Below are positions 8,534 through 14,584 of a stretch of 52,767 bases of DNA, piece by piece; position 1 is the first letter of the stretch; every line of letters starts with the position of its first letter. Below the pieces are notes generated by a model. That model was not told the origin of the DNA, made no database searches, and saw only the letters and a list, made by a program, of their open reading frames with translations. This DNA comes from a virus. The stretch covers positions 1 through 52,767 of the IMG/VR virus record IMGVR_UViG_3300034524_000183; one strand, 5' to 3'. Made by a program: the position numbers and the translations under genes.

Positions 8534-10267
8534 GTGAGTGTATTAGGTGGCACTATAGAACCCCTCCCGAAGAAGCTCCAAGACTTTCGTGTCTTTCTCA
8601 CAATGGTGTGGCGTCACCTGAACCTTCCTGATCCCACACCCGTCCAGCTCGATATTGCGCACTGGCTCCAGCACGGTCCACGCCGTAAAATCATCGAGGC
8701 ATTCCGAGGCGTCGGTAAGTCGTGGATCACTTCAACCTACGTTGTCTGGAAAGGGCGCATGTATCCCAACAGGAAGTTCCTTGTCGTCTCTGCGTCGAAG
8801 GAGCGCGCCGATAACTTCACCACATTCACCCTTCGTCTCATCAATGAAATCCCTGTGCTCCAGTGTCTTCGACCTCGCACCGACCAGCGTTGCTCCAAGG
8901 TGAGCTTCGACTTTGGCCCTGCGAAAGCCGACCATGCTCCTAGCGTCAAAAGCGTCGGTATCTTCGGACAGCTTGCTGGATCACGTGCAGACGAAATCAT
9001 CCCTGACGATATCGAGGTTCCCAACAACGCCTTCACGCAGTCCATGCGGGACAAGCTCAGTGAGGCCGTGAAGGAGTTCGATGCAATCCTGAAGCCGGGA
9101 GGTTCTATCAACTTCCTCGGCACACCTCAGACAGAGCAGTCGCTCTACAACCTTCTTCAGGATCGAGGGTACCAGACGCGCATCTGGCCTGCCCGTTATC
9201 CTGAACCTAGCGATGGCATCTATACCGACTGTCTGGCTCCGATGATCGCCGAACCGCTTACGGCTGCGGACGGTCACAAGATGGTCGGCAAGCCTACCGA
9301 TCCTCTACGGTTCAATGAGGACGACCTCATAGAGCGAGAACTGTCGTATGGACGCTCTGGCTTCGCCCTTCAGTTCATGCTGGACACCCGGCTGTCCGAC
9401 GCGGATCGCTATCCACTCAAGCTCTCCGACCTGATCGTAATGAACCTTTCGCCCAATGAAGCCCCGGAGAAAGTGGTATGGGCAGCATCCCCTGAGCTGG
9501 TTCATGACGATCTCGCCTGTGTGGGACTGAATGGGGACAGGTACTACCGCCCGATGTGGCTTGCCAACAACTGGATAGACTACAACGGAAGCGTCATGGC
9601 TATCGACCCATCTGGTCGTGGTCAGGACGAAACGTCCTATGCCGTGGTCAAAATGCTCAACGGCTTCCTGTATGTCACAGACGCAGGTGGGATCGCAGGT
9701 GGCTACTCCGATGAAACGCTGGTCAAGCTGGCGAACATCGCGAAGGAGCAGAAAGTGAACAAGCTGGTGATCGAATCGAACTTCGGTGACGGCATGTTCA
9801 CGGAACTTCTCAAACCTCACCTGCGGCGCATTTACCCGGTAGGTATTGAAGAGGTCCGTCACAACATCCAGAAGGAGCGACGCATCATCGACACCCTTGA
9901 ACCTGTCATGAACCAGCATCGTCTTGTGATCGACAAGAAGGTGATCCAGCAGGATTACGCCTCGACAAAGCACCTCCCGCCTGAGAAGGCACTCAAGTAC
10001 CAGCTCTTCTACCAGATGAGCCGCATCACCTTTGAGAGAGGCTCTCTGGCACACGACGACCGCCTCGACGCTCTTGCCATCGCTGTGGGCTACTGGGTGA
10101 ACCAGATGGCTCAGGACGTGGACATCAAGGTCAAGCAGCGTCAGGAAGAGCTACTCGACAAGGAACTTGAGGTCTTCCTCGGTCACGCTGGCGCAGGCAT
10201 GGATATGGCAGTGGTTGTGGGCGTTGATAACTGCCCGGAATCATTGGATGGGCCTACTTGGATATGA
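8534..10267 (+). CDS. Terminase large subunit, DNA maturase B (T7 gp19-like)
   Basis: This is the ATPase/nuclease motor that packages DNA into proheads. The GTG at 8534 has AAGGAGAT upstream and gives MSVLGGTIEPL and 577 residues, close to the 586 of T7 gp19. The Walker A segment FRGVGKSW lies at about residues 57-64, followed by a VVSASKERAD stretch shared with gp19. The C-terminal nuclease region has AIDPSGRGQDET (metal-binding Asp) near residue 360 and AHDDRLDALAIAVGYW near the end. A phage-type promoter motif lies within its first codons. Confidence 0.95.
   Translation: MSVLGGTIEPLPKKLQDFRVFLTMVWRHLNLPDPTPVQLDIAHWLQHGPRRKIIEAFRGVGKSWITSTYVVWKGRMYPNRKFLVVSASKERADNFTTFTLRLINEIPVLQCLRPRTDQRCSKVSFDFGPAKADHAPSVKSVGIFGQLAGSRADEIIPDDIEVPNNAFTQSMRDKLSEAVKEFDAILKPGGSINFLGTPQTEQSLYNLLQDRGYQTRIWPARYPEPSDGIYTDCLAPMIAEPLTAADGHKMVGKPTDPLRFNEDDLIERELSYGRSGFALQFMLDTRLSDADRYPLKLSDLIVMNLSPNEAPEKVVWAASPELVHDDLACVGLNGDRYYRPMWLANNWIDYNGSVMAIDPSGRGQDETSYAVVKMLNGFLYVTDAGGIAGGYSDETLVKLANIAKEQKVNKLVIESNFGDGMFTELLKPHLRRIYPVGIEEVRHNIQKERRIIDTLEPVMNQHRLVIDKKVIQQDYASTKHLPPEKALKYQLFYQMSRITFERGSLAHDDRLDALAIAVGYWVNQMAQDVDIKVKQRQEELLDKELEVFLGHAGAGMDMAVVVGVDNCPESLDGPTWI
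8541..8558 (+). promoter_or_regulatory. T7-RNA-polymerase-like promoter motif
   Basis: TATTAGGTGGCACTATAG matches the T7 consensus TAATACGACTCACTATAG at 13 of 18 positions, including the whole CACTATAG initiation end. It lies just after the GTG of the terminase gene, so it would drive a transcript lacking that start. Related motifs occur at 10300 and 10355, and a weaker one near 11748. Confidence 0.6.
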
Positions 10268-10299
10268 TGGCTGTAACAGCCTGAAATAAAAGAGGATTC

Positions 10300-10317
10300 A
10301 ATTAGGTTGCACTAACA
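10300..10317 (+). promoter_or_regulatory. T7-RNA-polymerase-like promoter motif, degenerate initiation end
   Basis: AATTAGGTTGCACTAACA agrees with the motif at 8541 at 14 of 18 positions, with near-identity in the recognition half ATTAGGT-GCACTA, but lacks the TATAG end. It may be a weakened promoter or a pause/packaging signal near the genome end. Confidence 0.4.
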
Positions 10318-10354
10318 AGGGGGAAGGAAGGAAGGCAAGAAAGAATGAACACTT

Positions 10355-10372
10355 AGTAAAGTTGTACTATAG
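10355..10372 (+). promoter_or_regulatory. T7-RNA-polymerase-like promoter motif
   Basis: AGTAAAGTTGTACTATAG shares 12 of 18 positions with the motif at 8541, including ACTATAG. A perfect 7-bp dyad follows 4 bases downstream. By position it resembles a T7 right-end promoter. Confidence 0.45.
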
Positions 10373-10469
10373 TTAAACTTAGGACAACCTAAGTAGCCTT
10401 CTTCTATGCTCTTCCCTCCATCCTTCTTTCTTATTGCTTCCTCCTTCTTCCTCTTCAACCTGTATCCTT

Positions 10470-10498
10470 GGGTGGCTTACGATTGACGTAGGCTACCC
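10470..10498. terminator. Hairpin downstream of the minus-strand lipoprotein gene
   Basis: GGGTGGCTTACG and CGTAGGCTACCC form a 12-bp stem with two wobble pairs around a 5-base loop, 5 bases beyond the lipoprotein stop. It could end transcription from either side, although neither strand has a good T run. Confidence 0.5.
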
Positions 10499-10503
10499 TT
10501 GGA

Positions 10504-10905
10504 TCATTCCTGAGATGAAGCAGCAGAAAAGAACTCTCTCATCGTATATGGATCATTGCACTCCGATCCCTTGGGGATGATCTTCTCAATGGTCTTTGAA
10601 TCAGAGGCAGTGATGACTGTCACCTTGCACGTACACGTCCAGTTCGCTCCTTCGAGCGTCGAGTAGTCGTTTGTGTGCTCATAATCGAGGACAGTACGTC
10701 CGTCTTCTAGTTTCGATGAACGAATAGGCGTTCCCCAAGTCAACATGAGATCATCCGTGGAACGGCCTATCCACGTGTCGAGGTGCGCCTTCGTTTGCTG
10801 AGGTGTCAGCTTCTGGTAAGTGGCACAGCCTCCAGTGGATAACGCAAGGGTGAGAGCTAGCAGAACAGAGGCAGCTACACCCTTGAATGACGATTTCTGT
10901 GTCAT
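10504..10905 (-). CDS. Putative lipoprotein moron
   Basis: The 133-residue product starts at an ATG with AGGAGGT 6 bases upstream. The first 27 residues form a signal peptide (MTQKSSFKGVAASVLLALTL, then STGGC), so the mature protein would be lipidated at Cys28. The rest resembles small outer-membrane SmpA/OmlA-like lipoproteins in shape (LDTWIGRSTDDLMLTWGTP). It is transcribed against all neighbours, has its own promoter and a downstream hairpin, and lies at the joined genome ends. That suggests a moron expressed in the lysogen, perhaps altering the cell surface or excluding other phages. Function is inferred only from form and position. Confidence 0.75.
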   Translation of the reverse strand: MTQKSSFKGVAASVLLALTLALSTGGCATYQKLTPQQTKAHLDTWIGRSTDDLMLTWGTPIRSSKLEDGRTVLDYEHTNDYSTLEGANWTCTCKVTVITASDSKTIEKIIPKGSECNDPYTMREFFSAASSQE

Positions 10906-10942
10906 GCAGGTACCTCCTGTGGTTGTGATAATGATGTCGGTA

Positions 10943-10971
10943 TGTTTACTGCGGGTGAGGGCGAGGATCAA
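10943..10971 (-). promoter_or_regulatory. Sigma-70-type promoter of the lipoprotein gene
   Basis: On the minus strand TTGATC is followed after exactly 17 bases by TAAACA, about 40 bases before the ATG. Confidence 0.5.
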
Positions 10972-11311
10972 GTCCCGGCTATTTTGGGTGAAAAATGTGA
11001 GACGCTTTCACGCTATGTGAATGAGCGATTTCCCCCCATAGGCTCCGTGGTGTCGCTGTGGCGGTCGATTTGACCAGCTCCAGCCGTCCATGAAAGCACG
11101 TCTTGCAACGTGGATTTGCAACAAAAGCCGCGCAAGCCCTGCCATTCCTACATTCCAAGGAGATAATATATCTCTTCACATTACCTTATAAGGCACGGCA
11201 AGGTGGTATTGTGCCTTCCTTCCTATTGATCCGGCTTATCTGTTCAATCGGCTTTTTCGTTCTTTCCTGTCTTTATCAGTGTTTTCAATGGCTTTACGTC
11301 TTCTTTCGATA

Positions 11312-11335
11312 TTTGCAACAAAATCCCTTGACAAA
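11312..11335 (+). repeat. 24-bp direct repeat, copy 1 (promoter-bearing)
   Basis: The 24 bases begin TTTGCAAC and end CCCTTGACAAA. They recur exactly at 11438-11461, 126 bases downstream. Each copy contains an 8-base TTTGCAAC motif 8 bases ahead of a TTGACA box. Confidence 0.9.
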
Positions 11336-11356
11336 CTATGCGAAGCTGTATAGATT
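11328..11356 (+). promoter_or_regulatory. Early promoter P1
   Basis: TTGACA at 11328-11333 is followed after 17 bases by TAGATT at 11351-11356. TATAGA with 15-base spacing is an alternative. TTTGCAAC lies just upstream and could be an operator or activator site. Confidence 0.6.
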
Positions 11357-11437
11357 AAAAGCCAACGAAGCGAAGGACTGAAAACAAAAGGCTTTCGCTA
11401 GTTCATTGAAAGACAGTCGAAAGAAGTGATTCGAAAG

Positions 11438-11461
11438 TTTGCAACAAAATCCCTTGACAAA
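11438..11461 (+). repeat. 24-bp direct repeat, copy 2 (promoter-bearing)
   Basis: This is an exact copy of 11312-11335, again carrying TTTGCAAC and TTGACA. Confidence 0.9.
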
Positions 11462-11482
11462 GCGAAGAGGGTAAGGCAAGAT
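11454..11482 (+). promoter_or_regulatory. Early promoter P2
   Basis: TTGACA at 11454-11459 lies in the second copy of the repeat. A weak -10 (CAAGAT, 11477-11482) follows after 17 bases. Confidence 0.45.
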
Positions 11483-11600
11483 AAGAATCACGAAAGGCGG
11501 CAAAGGCCAGACGACGACGCAGGAAGTAAGCGCGACTTGAAGACAGTGACAGCCTCTTCCTGCAAGACTACAGGCCACAAGCCGCTAAATTAAAGGCTTC

Positions 11601-11615
11601 AACTATCCACCTACG
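11601..11615 (+). repeat. AACTATCCACC repeat, copy 1 (divergent)
   Basis: AACTATCCACCTACG is the most divergent of three copies of an element found in non-coding DNA ahead of the early genes. Confidence 0.6.
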
Positions 11616-11663
11616 CAAGTAACGCGGAAGTGAAGCCGAAGACTGGAGACAAGACAACGCTCT

Positions 11664-11691
11664 TTGACAATTGAATAGTGATAAATACTAG
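11664..11691 (+). promoter_or_regulatory. Early promoter P3
   Basis: TTGACA at 11664-11669 is followed after 16 bases by TACTAG. It is the third TTGACA box in 340 bases, all pointing toward the early operon, but it lacks the upstream TTTGCAAC motif of P1 and P2. Confidence 0.45.
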
Positions 11692-11804
11692 CGATTCGAG
11701 TAAATGGAACTGTTACGCTACAGGTTGTCCTCTCACGTAAGGTCAACCATAGGTGCCGCTAGTGGGAACGCTAACGGTACCGCTTGGTTGATTTTATTTT
11801 AAAC

Positions 11805-11824
11805 TTAACTATCCACCTTCGTGA
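11805..11824 (+). repeat. TTAACTATCCACCTTCGTGA repeat, copy 2
   Basis: This 20-base element is identical to the copy at 12911-12930. It lies about 40 bases before the first early gene. The CCACCTTC core could pair with purine-rich ribosome binding sites, or the element could be a protein-binding site. Confidence 0.8.
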
Positions 11825-11865
11825 ACAACGCTAGTGTGGACATGCGAAGAAAAGGAGAAAGACAA

Positions 11866-12066
11866 ATGACCAGCTTTGATAGCCTTACAAAGGCAGAATT
11901 ACGTTGCAAACTCCGCGCCTACTTCGGTCCTCGCAACTACCGTATTAGTAATGACGGTGCAGTTTACGGGAATGAAAGCGGGCATGGTTGGTACTACCTC
12001 GGGCGTCTTGAGGTTGTTGATAATGAAATAACACGTGAACACGGAAGCGTGTGGCGTGTCAGATAA
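11866..12066 (+). CDS. Small early protein, unknown
   Basis: The ATG at 11866 follows AAAGGAGAAAGACAA, a better start than the GTG at 11821, which lies inside a repeat. The 66-residue product begins MTSFDSLTKAELRCKLRAYF and has a mixed alpha/beta look. It is the first gene of the early operon, ahead of two further small genes and ardA. No family was recognised. Confidence 0.65.
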   Translation: MTSFDSLTKAELRCKLRAYFGPRNYRISNDGAVYGNESGHGWYYLGRLEVVDNEITREHGSVWRVR

Positions 12067-12083
12067 AGAAGGAGAATACAGAC

Positions 12084-12344
12084 ATGCAGTTTTATCTAGC
12101 GCACGGCTTCGGAATATCAAATATGCCTAAACGCCTTGAATCGGTGCAGCACCGTGTGAAGGCAGTACGTGGGCTGCGTATTCCGGCAAGTGGATACGGC
12201 AAAGACATACCGACGGAATACATGATCAAGTGGGAAGGACGTTGGTACCGTGTTTACGCAATGCAGTATAGCAACTGCCCGACAACCTACATAAAAACTA
12301 AACACGCGGAAAATGGGCGCATAATCGTTGATATTCACAACTAA
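12084..12344 (+). CDS. Small early protein, unknown
   Basis: The 86-residue basic product starts at the ATG at 12084 behind GAAGGAG. It is Tyr- and Lys-rich and contains MIKWEGRWYRVYAMQYSNCP. It lies 17 bases after the previous gene and 13 before ardA, so it is part of the same early operon. No family was recognised. Confidence 0.65.
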   Translation: MQFYLAHGFGISNMPKRLESVQHRVKAVRGLRIPASGYGKDIPTEYMIKWEGRWYRVYAMQYSNCPTTYIKTKHAENGRIIVDIHN

Positions 12345-12357
12345 AGGAGTAACAGCC

Positions 12358-12897
12358 ATGACAAGCGAATACAGAATCTACGTTGCAAGCCTTTCCGACT
12401 ACAACAACGCTGTTCTTCACGGACGTTGGATTGACATAGACGGATCAACAACGGTTGAAGAGGTGTGGGACGAAGTAAACGAAATGCTGAAAGAATCGCC
12501 TACGGCAAAGAAATACGGCGAGAAAGCGGAAGAATGGGCCGTTCATGACTACGAAGGCTTTCACGGCTTAGGCTTAGGTGAATGGGACGGCTTTGAGACA
12601 TTTATCAAACACGCTGAAATGCTCGAAGAATACGGCGAGGCTTGGCGCGTGTATGTCGGCTTCGTTGGAAGTGACTACGCGACGAAAGAGAACTTCGAGG
12701 ATAGTTATCGCGGAACGTACAAAGATGAAGAGGACTTTGCTTACGAGCTGGTTGACGAGCTTGGCTATCTCGACAACGTGCCGGATACCGTCAGGAACTA
12801 CTTCGATTATGAAAAGTTTGCACGAGACTTGTTCATGACGGATATGTACGGCGAACACGGTGAAGATGGCGAGTTCTATGTTTTCTGGCGCAACTAG
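12358..12897 (+). CDS. ardA: Antirestriction protein ArdA
   Basis: ArdA proteins are elongated DNA mimics that block type I restriction-modification enzymes when DNA enters a cell. The 179-residue product has the family's opening segment (YRIYVASLSDYNNAVLHGRW), a GLGLGEWDGFE segment, and the acidic C-terminal part with DSYRGTYKDEEDFAYELV and FDYEKFARDLFMTDMYGE. The protein is strongly acidic, as expected. Its place in the early operon, directly after the tandem promoters, is that of T7 gene 0.3 (Ocr), an unrelated DNA mimic with the same job. The start is the ATG behind AAAGGAG. Confidence 0.93.
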   Translation: MTSEYRIYVASLSDYNNAVLHGRWIDIDGSTTVEEVWDEVNEMLKESPTAKKYGEKAEEWAVHDYEGFHGLGLGEWDGFETFIKHAEMLEEYGEAWRVYVGFVGSDYATKENFEDSYRGTYKDEEDFAYELVDELGYLDNVPDTVRNYFDYEKFARDLFMTDMYGEHGEDGEFYVFWRN

Positions 12898-12910
12898 GAT
12901 ACGTGCGCCA

Positions 12911-12930
12911 TTAACTATCCACCTTCGTGA
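12911..12930 (+). repeat. TTAACTATCCACCTTCGTGA repeat, copy 3
   Basis: This copy lies in the gap between ardA and the next early gene and is identical over 20 bases to the one at 11805. It marks the start of a second block of early genes. Confidence 0.85.
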
Positions 12931-12952
12931 CAAAAGCGGTTGTGTATTCATA

Positions 12953-12979
12953 AGGGCCGGATGAAAGCCGTCCGGTCCT
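12953..12979 (+). other. Hairpin in the early transcript
   Basis: AGGGCCGGA and TCCGGTCCT pair over 9 bp with one wobble around a 9-base loop. No T run follows, so an RNase III-type processing site, as between T7 early genes, is more likely than a terminator. Confidence 0.4.
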
Positions 12980-13017
12980 CATTGAATCCACAACACTTAA
13001 TCAAAGGAGAACAAATC

Positions 13018-13329
13018 ATGGCCATAGAAGGAACAATCATTCACGGAACCATGCGCAATCAAGACTTAATCCCTGCTTTCCTCGACGTAGCGCGGGAAAT
13101 TGCTCCAGCCGAATACACACAAATGGTATCCGCGCCGTTCAGTCCGGTACCGTCCTATGCGCTTGAAGATGATAGCGCGGAATGGTGGACGAGTGACGAA
13201 GCGCACTACCTGCTTGAAGAGTTGTTCGAGCTGCTCAACCTGTACGCTCCAGAAGGCTTCTACTTCGGCGCACATGAAGGCGATGGCAGTGATTACGGTT
13301 TTTGGGAAATGCCTAATAGTGACAACTAA
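13018..13329 (+). CDS. Acidic early protein, unknown
   Basis: The 103-residue product starts at the ATG behind AAAGGAGAACAAATC. It is very acidic (for example SYALEDDSAEWWTSDEA and LLEELFELLNLYAPEG), which resembles DNA-mimic inhibitors, and it follows ardA. An anti-defence role is a guess from charge and neighbourhood; no family was recognised. Confidence 0.65.
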   Translation: MAIEGTIIHGTMRNQDLIPAFLDVAREIAPAEYTQMVSAPFSPVPSYALEDDSAEWWTSDEAHYLLEELFELLNLYAPEGFYFGAHEGDGSDYGFWEMPNSDN

Positions 13330-13343
13330 AGGAGAACGTGACC

Positions 13344-13760
13344 ATGAATCAGGTTTTCGACAACTACGTGTGTGCTGGTGAATATATCGAACGTGAACTG
13401 GATGGCTTCAAATTCCGCGCAACACTCGCCTACGACGACGTAACGACACCAATGGACTATGACGAGGCCGGATGCTGTTTTGACACGTCAGACCCTGAAT
13501 ACGGCGAAGAAAACAAGGAGATAATCGCCTCTTGGAAGCGCGACGAATGGTTCTACGTCGGAATAGTCGTATCGGTTGAGTATAACGGTGTACTCCTCGA
13601 CGATCATATTCACTCCGTATGGGGCTACGAGGCGAACTTTCCCAACGGCGATAATTCCTACCTCACGGAAGAAGCTACTCGCCTGATGGAAGAGGCACTC
13701 GACGACGCGAGAAAGGCACGTGAAGAAATGATCGCAAGACTTATCGGTAAGGCGGCATGA
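13344..13760 (+). CDS. Acidic early protein, unknown
   Basis: I chose the ATG at 13344, 10 bases after GGAG; a GTG two codons upstream is possible. The 138-residue product is acidic, with a beta-rich first half (FYVGIVVSVEYNGVLLDD) and a helical C-terminus (EEATRLMEEALDDARKAREE). Its spacing of 14 bases from the previous acidic gene suggests co-expression. A joint anti-defence function is possible but not shown by any motif. Confidence 0.65.
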   Translation: MNQVFDNYVCAGEYIERELDGFKFRATLAYDDVTTPMDYDEAGCCFDTSDPEYGEENKEIIASWKRDEWFYVGIVVSVEYNGVLLDDHIHSVWGYEANFPNGDNSYLTEEATRLMEEALDDARKAREEMIARLIGKAA

Positions 13761-13769
13761 TTTATCCAA

Positions 13770-13801
13770 GATGGCGGGAGCTTGAACAGGTTCCCGCTAT
13801 C
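13770..13801 (+). other. Hairpin at the end of the first early block
   Basis: GATGGCGGGAG and TTCCCGCTATC form an 11-bp stem with two wobbles around a 10-base loop. It lacks a T run and may be an RNA-processing site or a weak terminator before the next promoter. Confidence 0.45.
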
Positions 13802-13838
13802 GAAAGATAAAATATGACGATTCTATGAAGAAAGTCAG

Positions 13839-13866
13839 TTGACACTTCTTTACGTGTGATTAGCTT
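13839..13866 (+). promoter_or_regulatory. Putative sigma-70 promoter before the regulatory genes
   Basis: TTGACA at 13839-13844 is followed after 16 bases by TAGCTT. It would serve the genes at 13927-15688, including the MarR-like regulator and the integrase. Confidence 0.45.
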
Positions 13867-13926
13867 TGCACTCTCGCGAAGGTAACACTACTGCATACAA
13901 TTTAAACCCTCACAAGGAGGACAACC

Positions 13927-14139
13927 GTGGTTGAACGCGCCGTTGACTGCCTTCGATTTGTGCTTATCAAGTTTGGTCTGATCGAAGAGTTGTGTTACTG
14001 GTTCTCCAGTGATACACCTGCGGGAAAGTTCTTTGAGTGTGAAAAACACGATGGCGAATACTTCGTGTGGATTGGTCGGCATAACCTGATAATCGCCCCG
14101 AAAGATTGGAGCGCATACAGGAGTGCTAAACAGCAATGA
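13927..14139 (+). CDS. Small protein, unknown
   Basis: The gene starts at a GTG behind AAGGAGG and encodes 70 residues (MVERAVDCLRFVLIKFGLIE...). The first 25 residues are fairly hydrophobic. It lies ahead of the MarR-like regulator with 32 bases between. No family was recognised. Confidence 0.55.
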   Translation: MVERAVDCLRFVLIKFGLIEELCYWFSSDTPAGKFFECEKHDGEYFVWIGRHNLIIAPKDWSAYRSAKQQ

Positions 14140-14171
14140 AGTGTGTGTACGTAAACTAGGAGGCTTCGGTA

Positions 14172-14543
14172 ATGAAGAAGATGCAGAACACGTTTAACCT
14201 GCTGATGGAACTCTACAACCTTCCCAAGCCGGGAGACACAAACCCCGACAGAAACCCCGGAATGCCGATCCAGATGGCTGCTGTTTTTCTTTACGTTGCC
14301 ATGCACGACGGCTGCACAATGAAACAAATCGCGGAGGTTTTGGGACTGTCACAGGCCAGTGCATCTCGAAATTGCCAAGCATTAGGAAAGTACCAGAAAC
14401 AAGGCAAGCTCGGCTACGATTTGGTCGAGACGGTCGATGATCCGGCAGAACGACGGCGTAAGATAGTAAAGCTGACGCGAAAAGGTAAGCGTTTGGCGGC
14501 ACGGCTTGCTGAAATGATCGGCGAAGATGGCCTGAAGTTCTAA
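14172..14543 (+). CDS. MarR-like winged-helix transcription regulator
   Basis: The 123-residue protein has a winged-helix layout. Its recognition region reads TMKQIAEVLGLSQASASRNCQAL (about residues 54-76) and is followed by a beta wing rich in charged residues (ERRRKIVKLTRKGKRLAARL). Location 42 bases upstream of the integrase suggests that it controls integration or the lysogeny decision. No S24-type or CI-type repressor is seen in the visible part of this prophage, so this protein is a candidate for that role. Confidence 0.75.
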   Translation: MKKMQNTFNLLMELYNLPKPGDTNPDRNPGMPIQMAAVFLYVAMHDGCTMKQIAEVLGLSQASASRNCQALGKYQKQGKLGYDLVETVDDPAERRRKIVKLTRKGKRLAARLAEMIGEDGLKF

Positions 14544-14584
14544 GGAGGAGACAACCACCAAATACAAAGGAGGAAATTCGTAAA

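Larger units (their letters stand above)
10268..10503. other. Junction region with phage promoters and purine/pyrimidine tracts
   Basis: There is no gene here. It begins with a short GGCTG-TAA-CAGCC hairpin, then an almost pure purine tract (about 10316-10347), two phage-promoter-like motifs, an ACTTAGG-ACAA-CCTAAGT dyad (10377-10394), a pyrimidine-rich tract (about 10396-10460) and a hairpin at 10470-10498. It lies between the last T7-type late gene and the early-promoter array. In a circularised T7-like genome this is where the right and left virion ends meet, so terminal-repeat or packaging signals are likely here. Confidence 0.55.
10972..11865. other. Long early leader with tandem promoters and repeats
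   Basis: This stretch of almost 900 bases shows no convincing gene. It holds a TTCAC-N5-GTGAA dyad (11007-11021), four copies of TTGCAAC (11103, 11116, 11313, 11439), a 24-bp exact repeat, three TTGACA boxes, and two copies of an AACTATCCACC repeat. Its layout resembles the left end of T7, where several strong host promoters precede the first antirestriction gene. Confidence 0.6.

Noticed and set aside
11103-11381. 92-codon hydrophobic frame in the early leader
   Set aside because: It runs across promoter P1 and the exact 24-bp repeat. A GTG start near 11,211 with AAGGTGG is possible, but regulatory use explains the sequence better.
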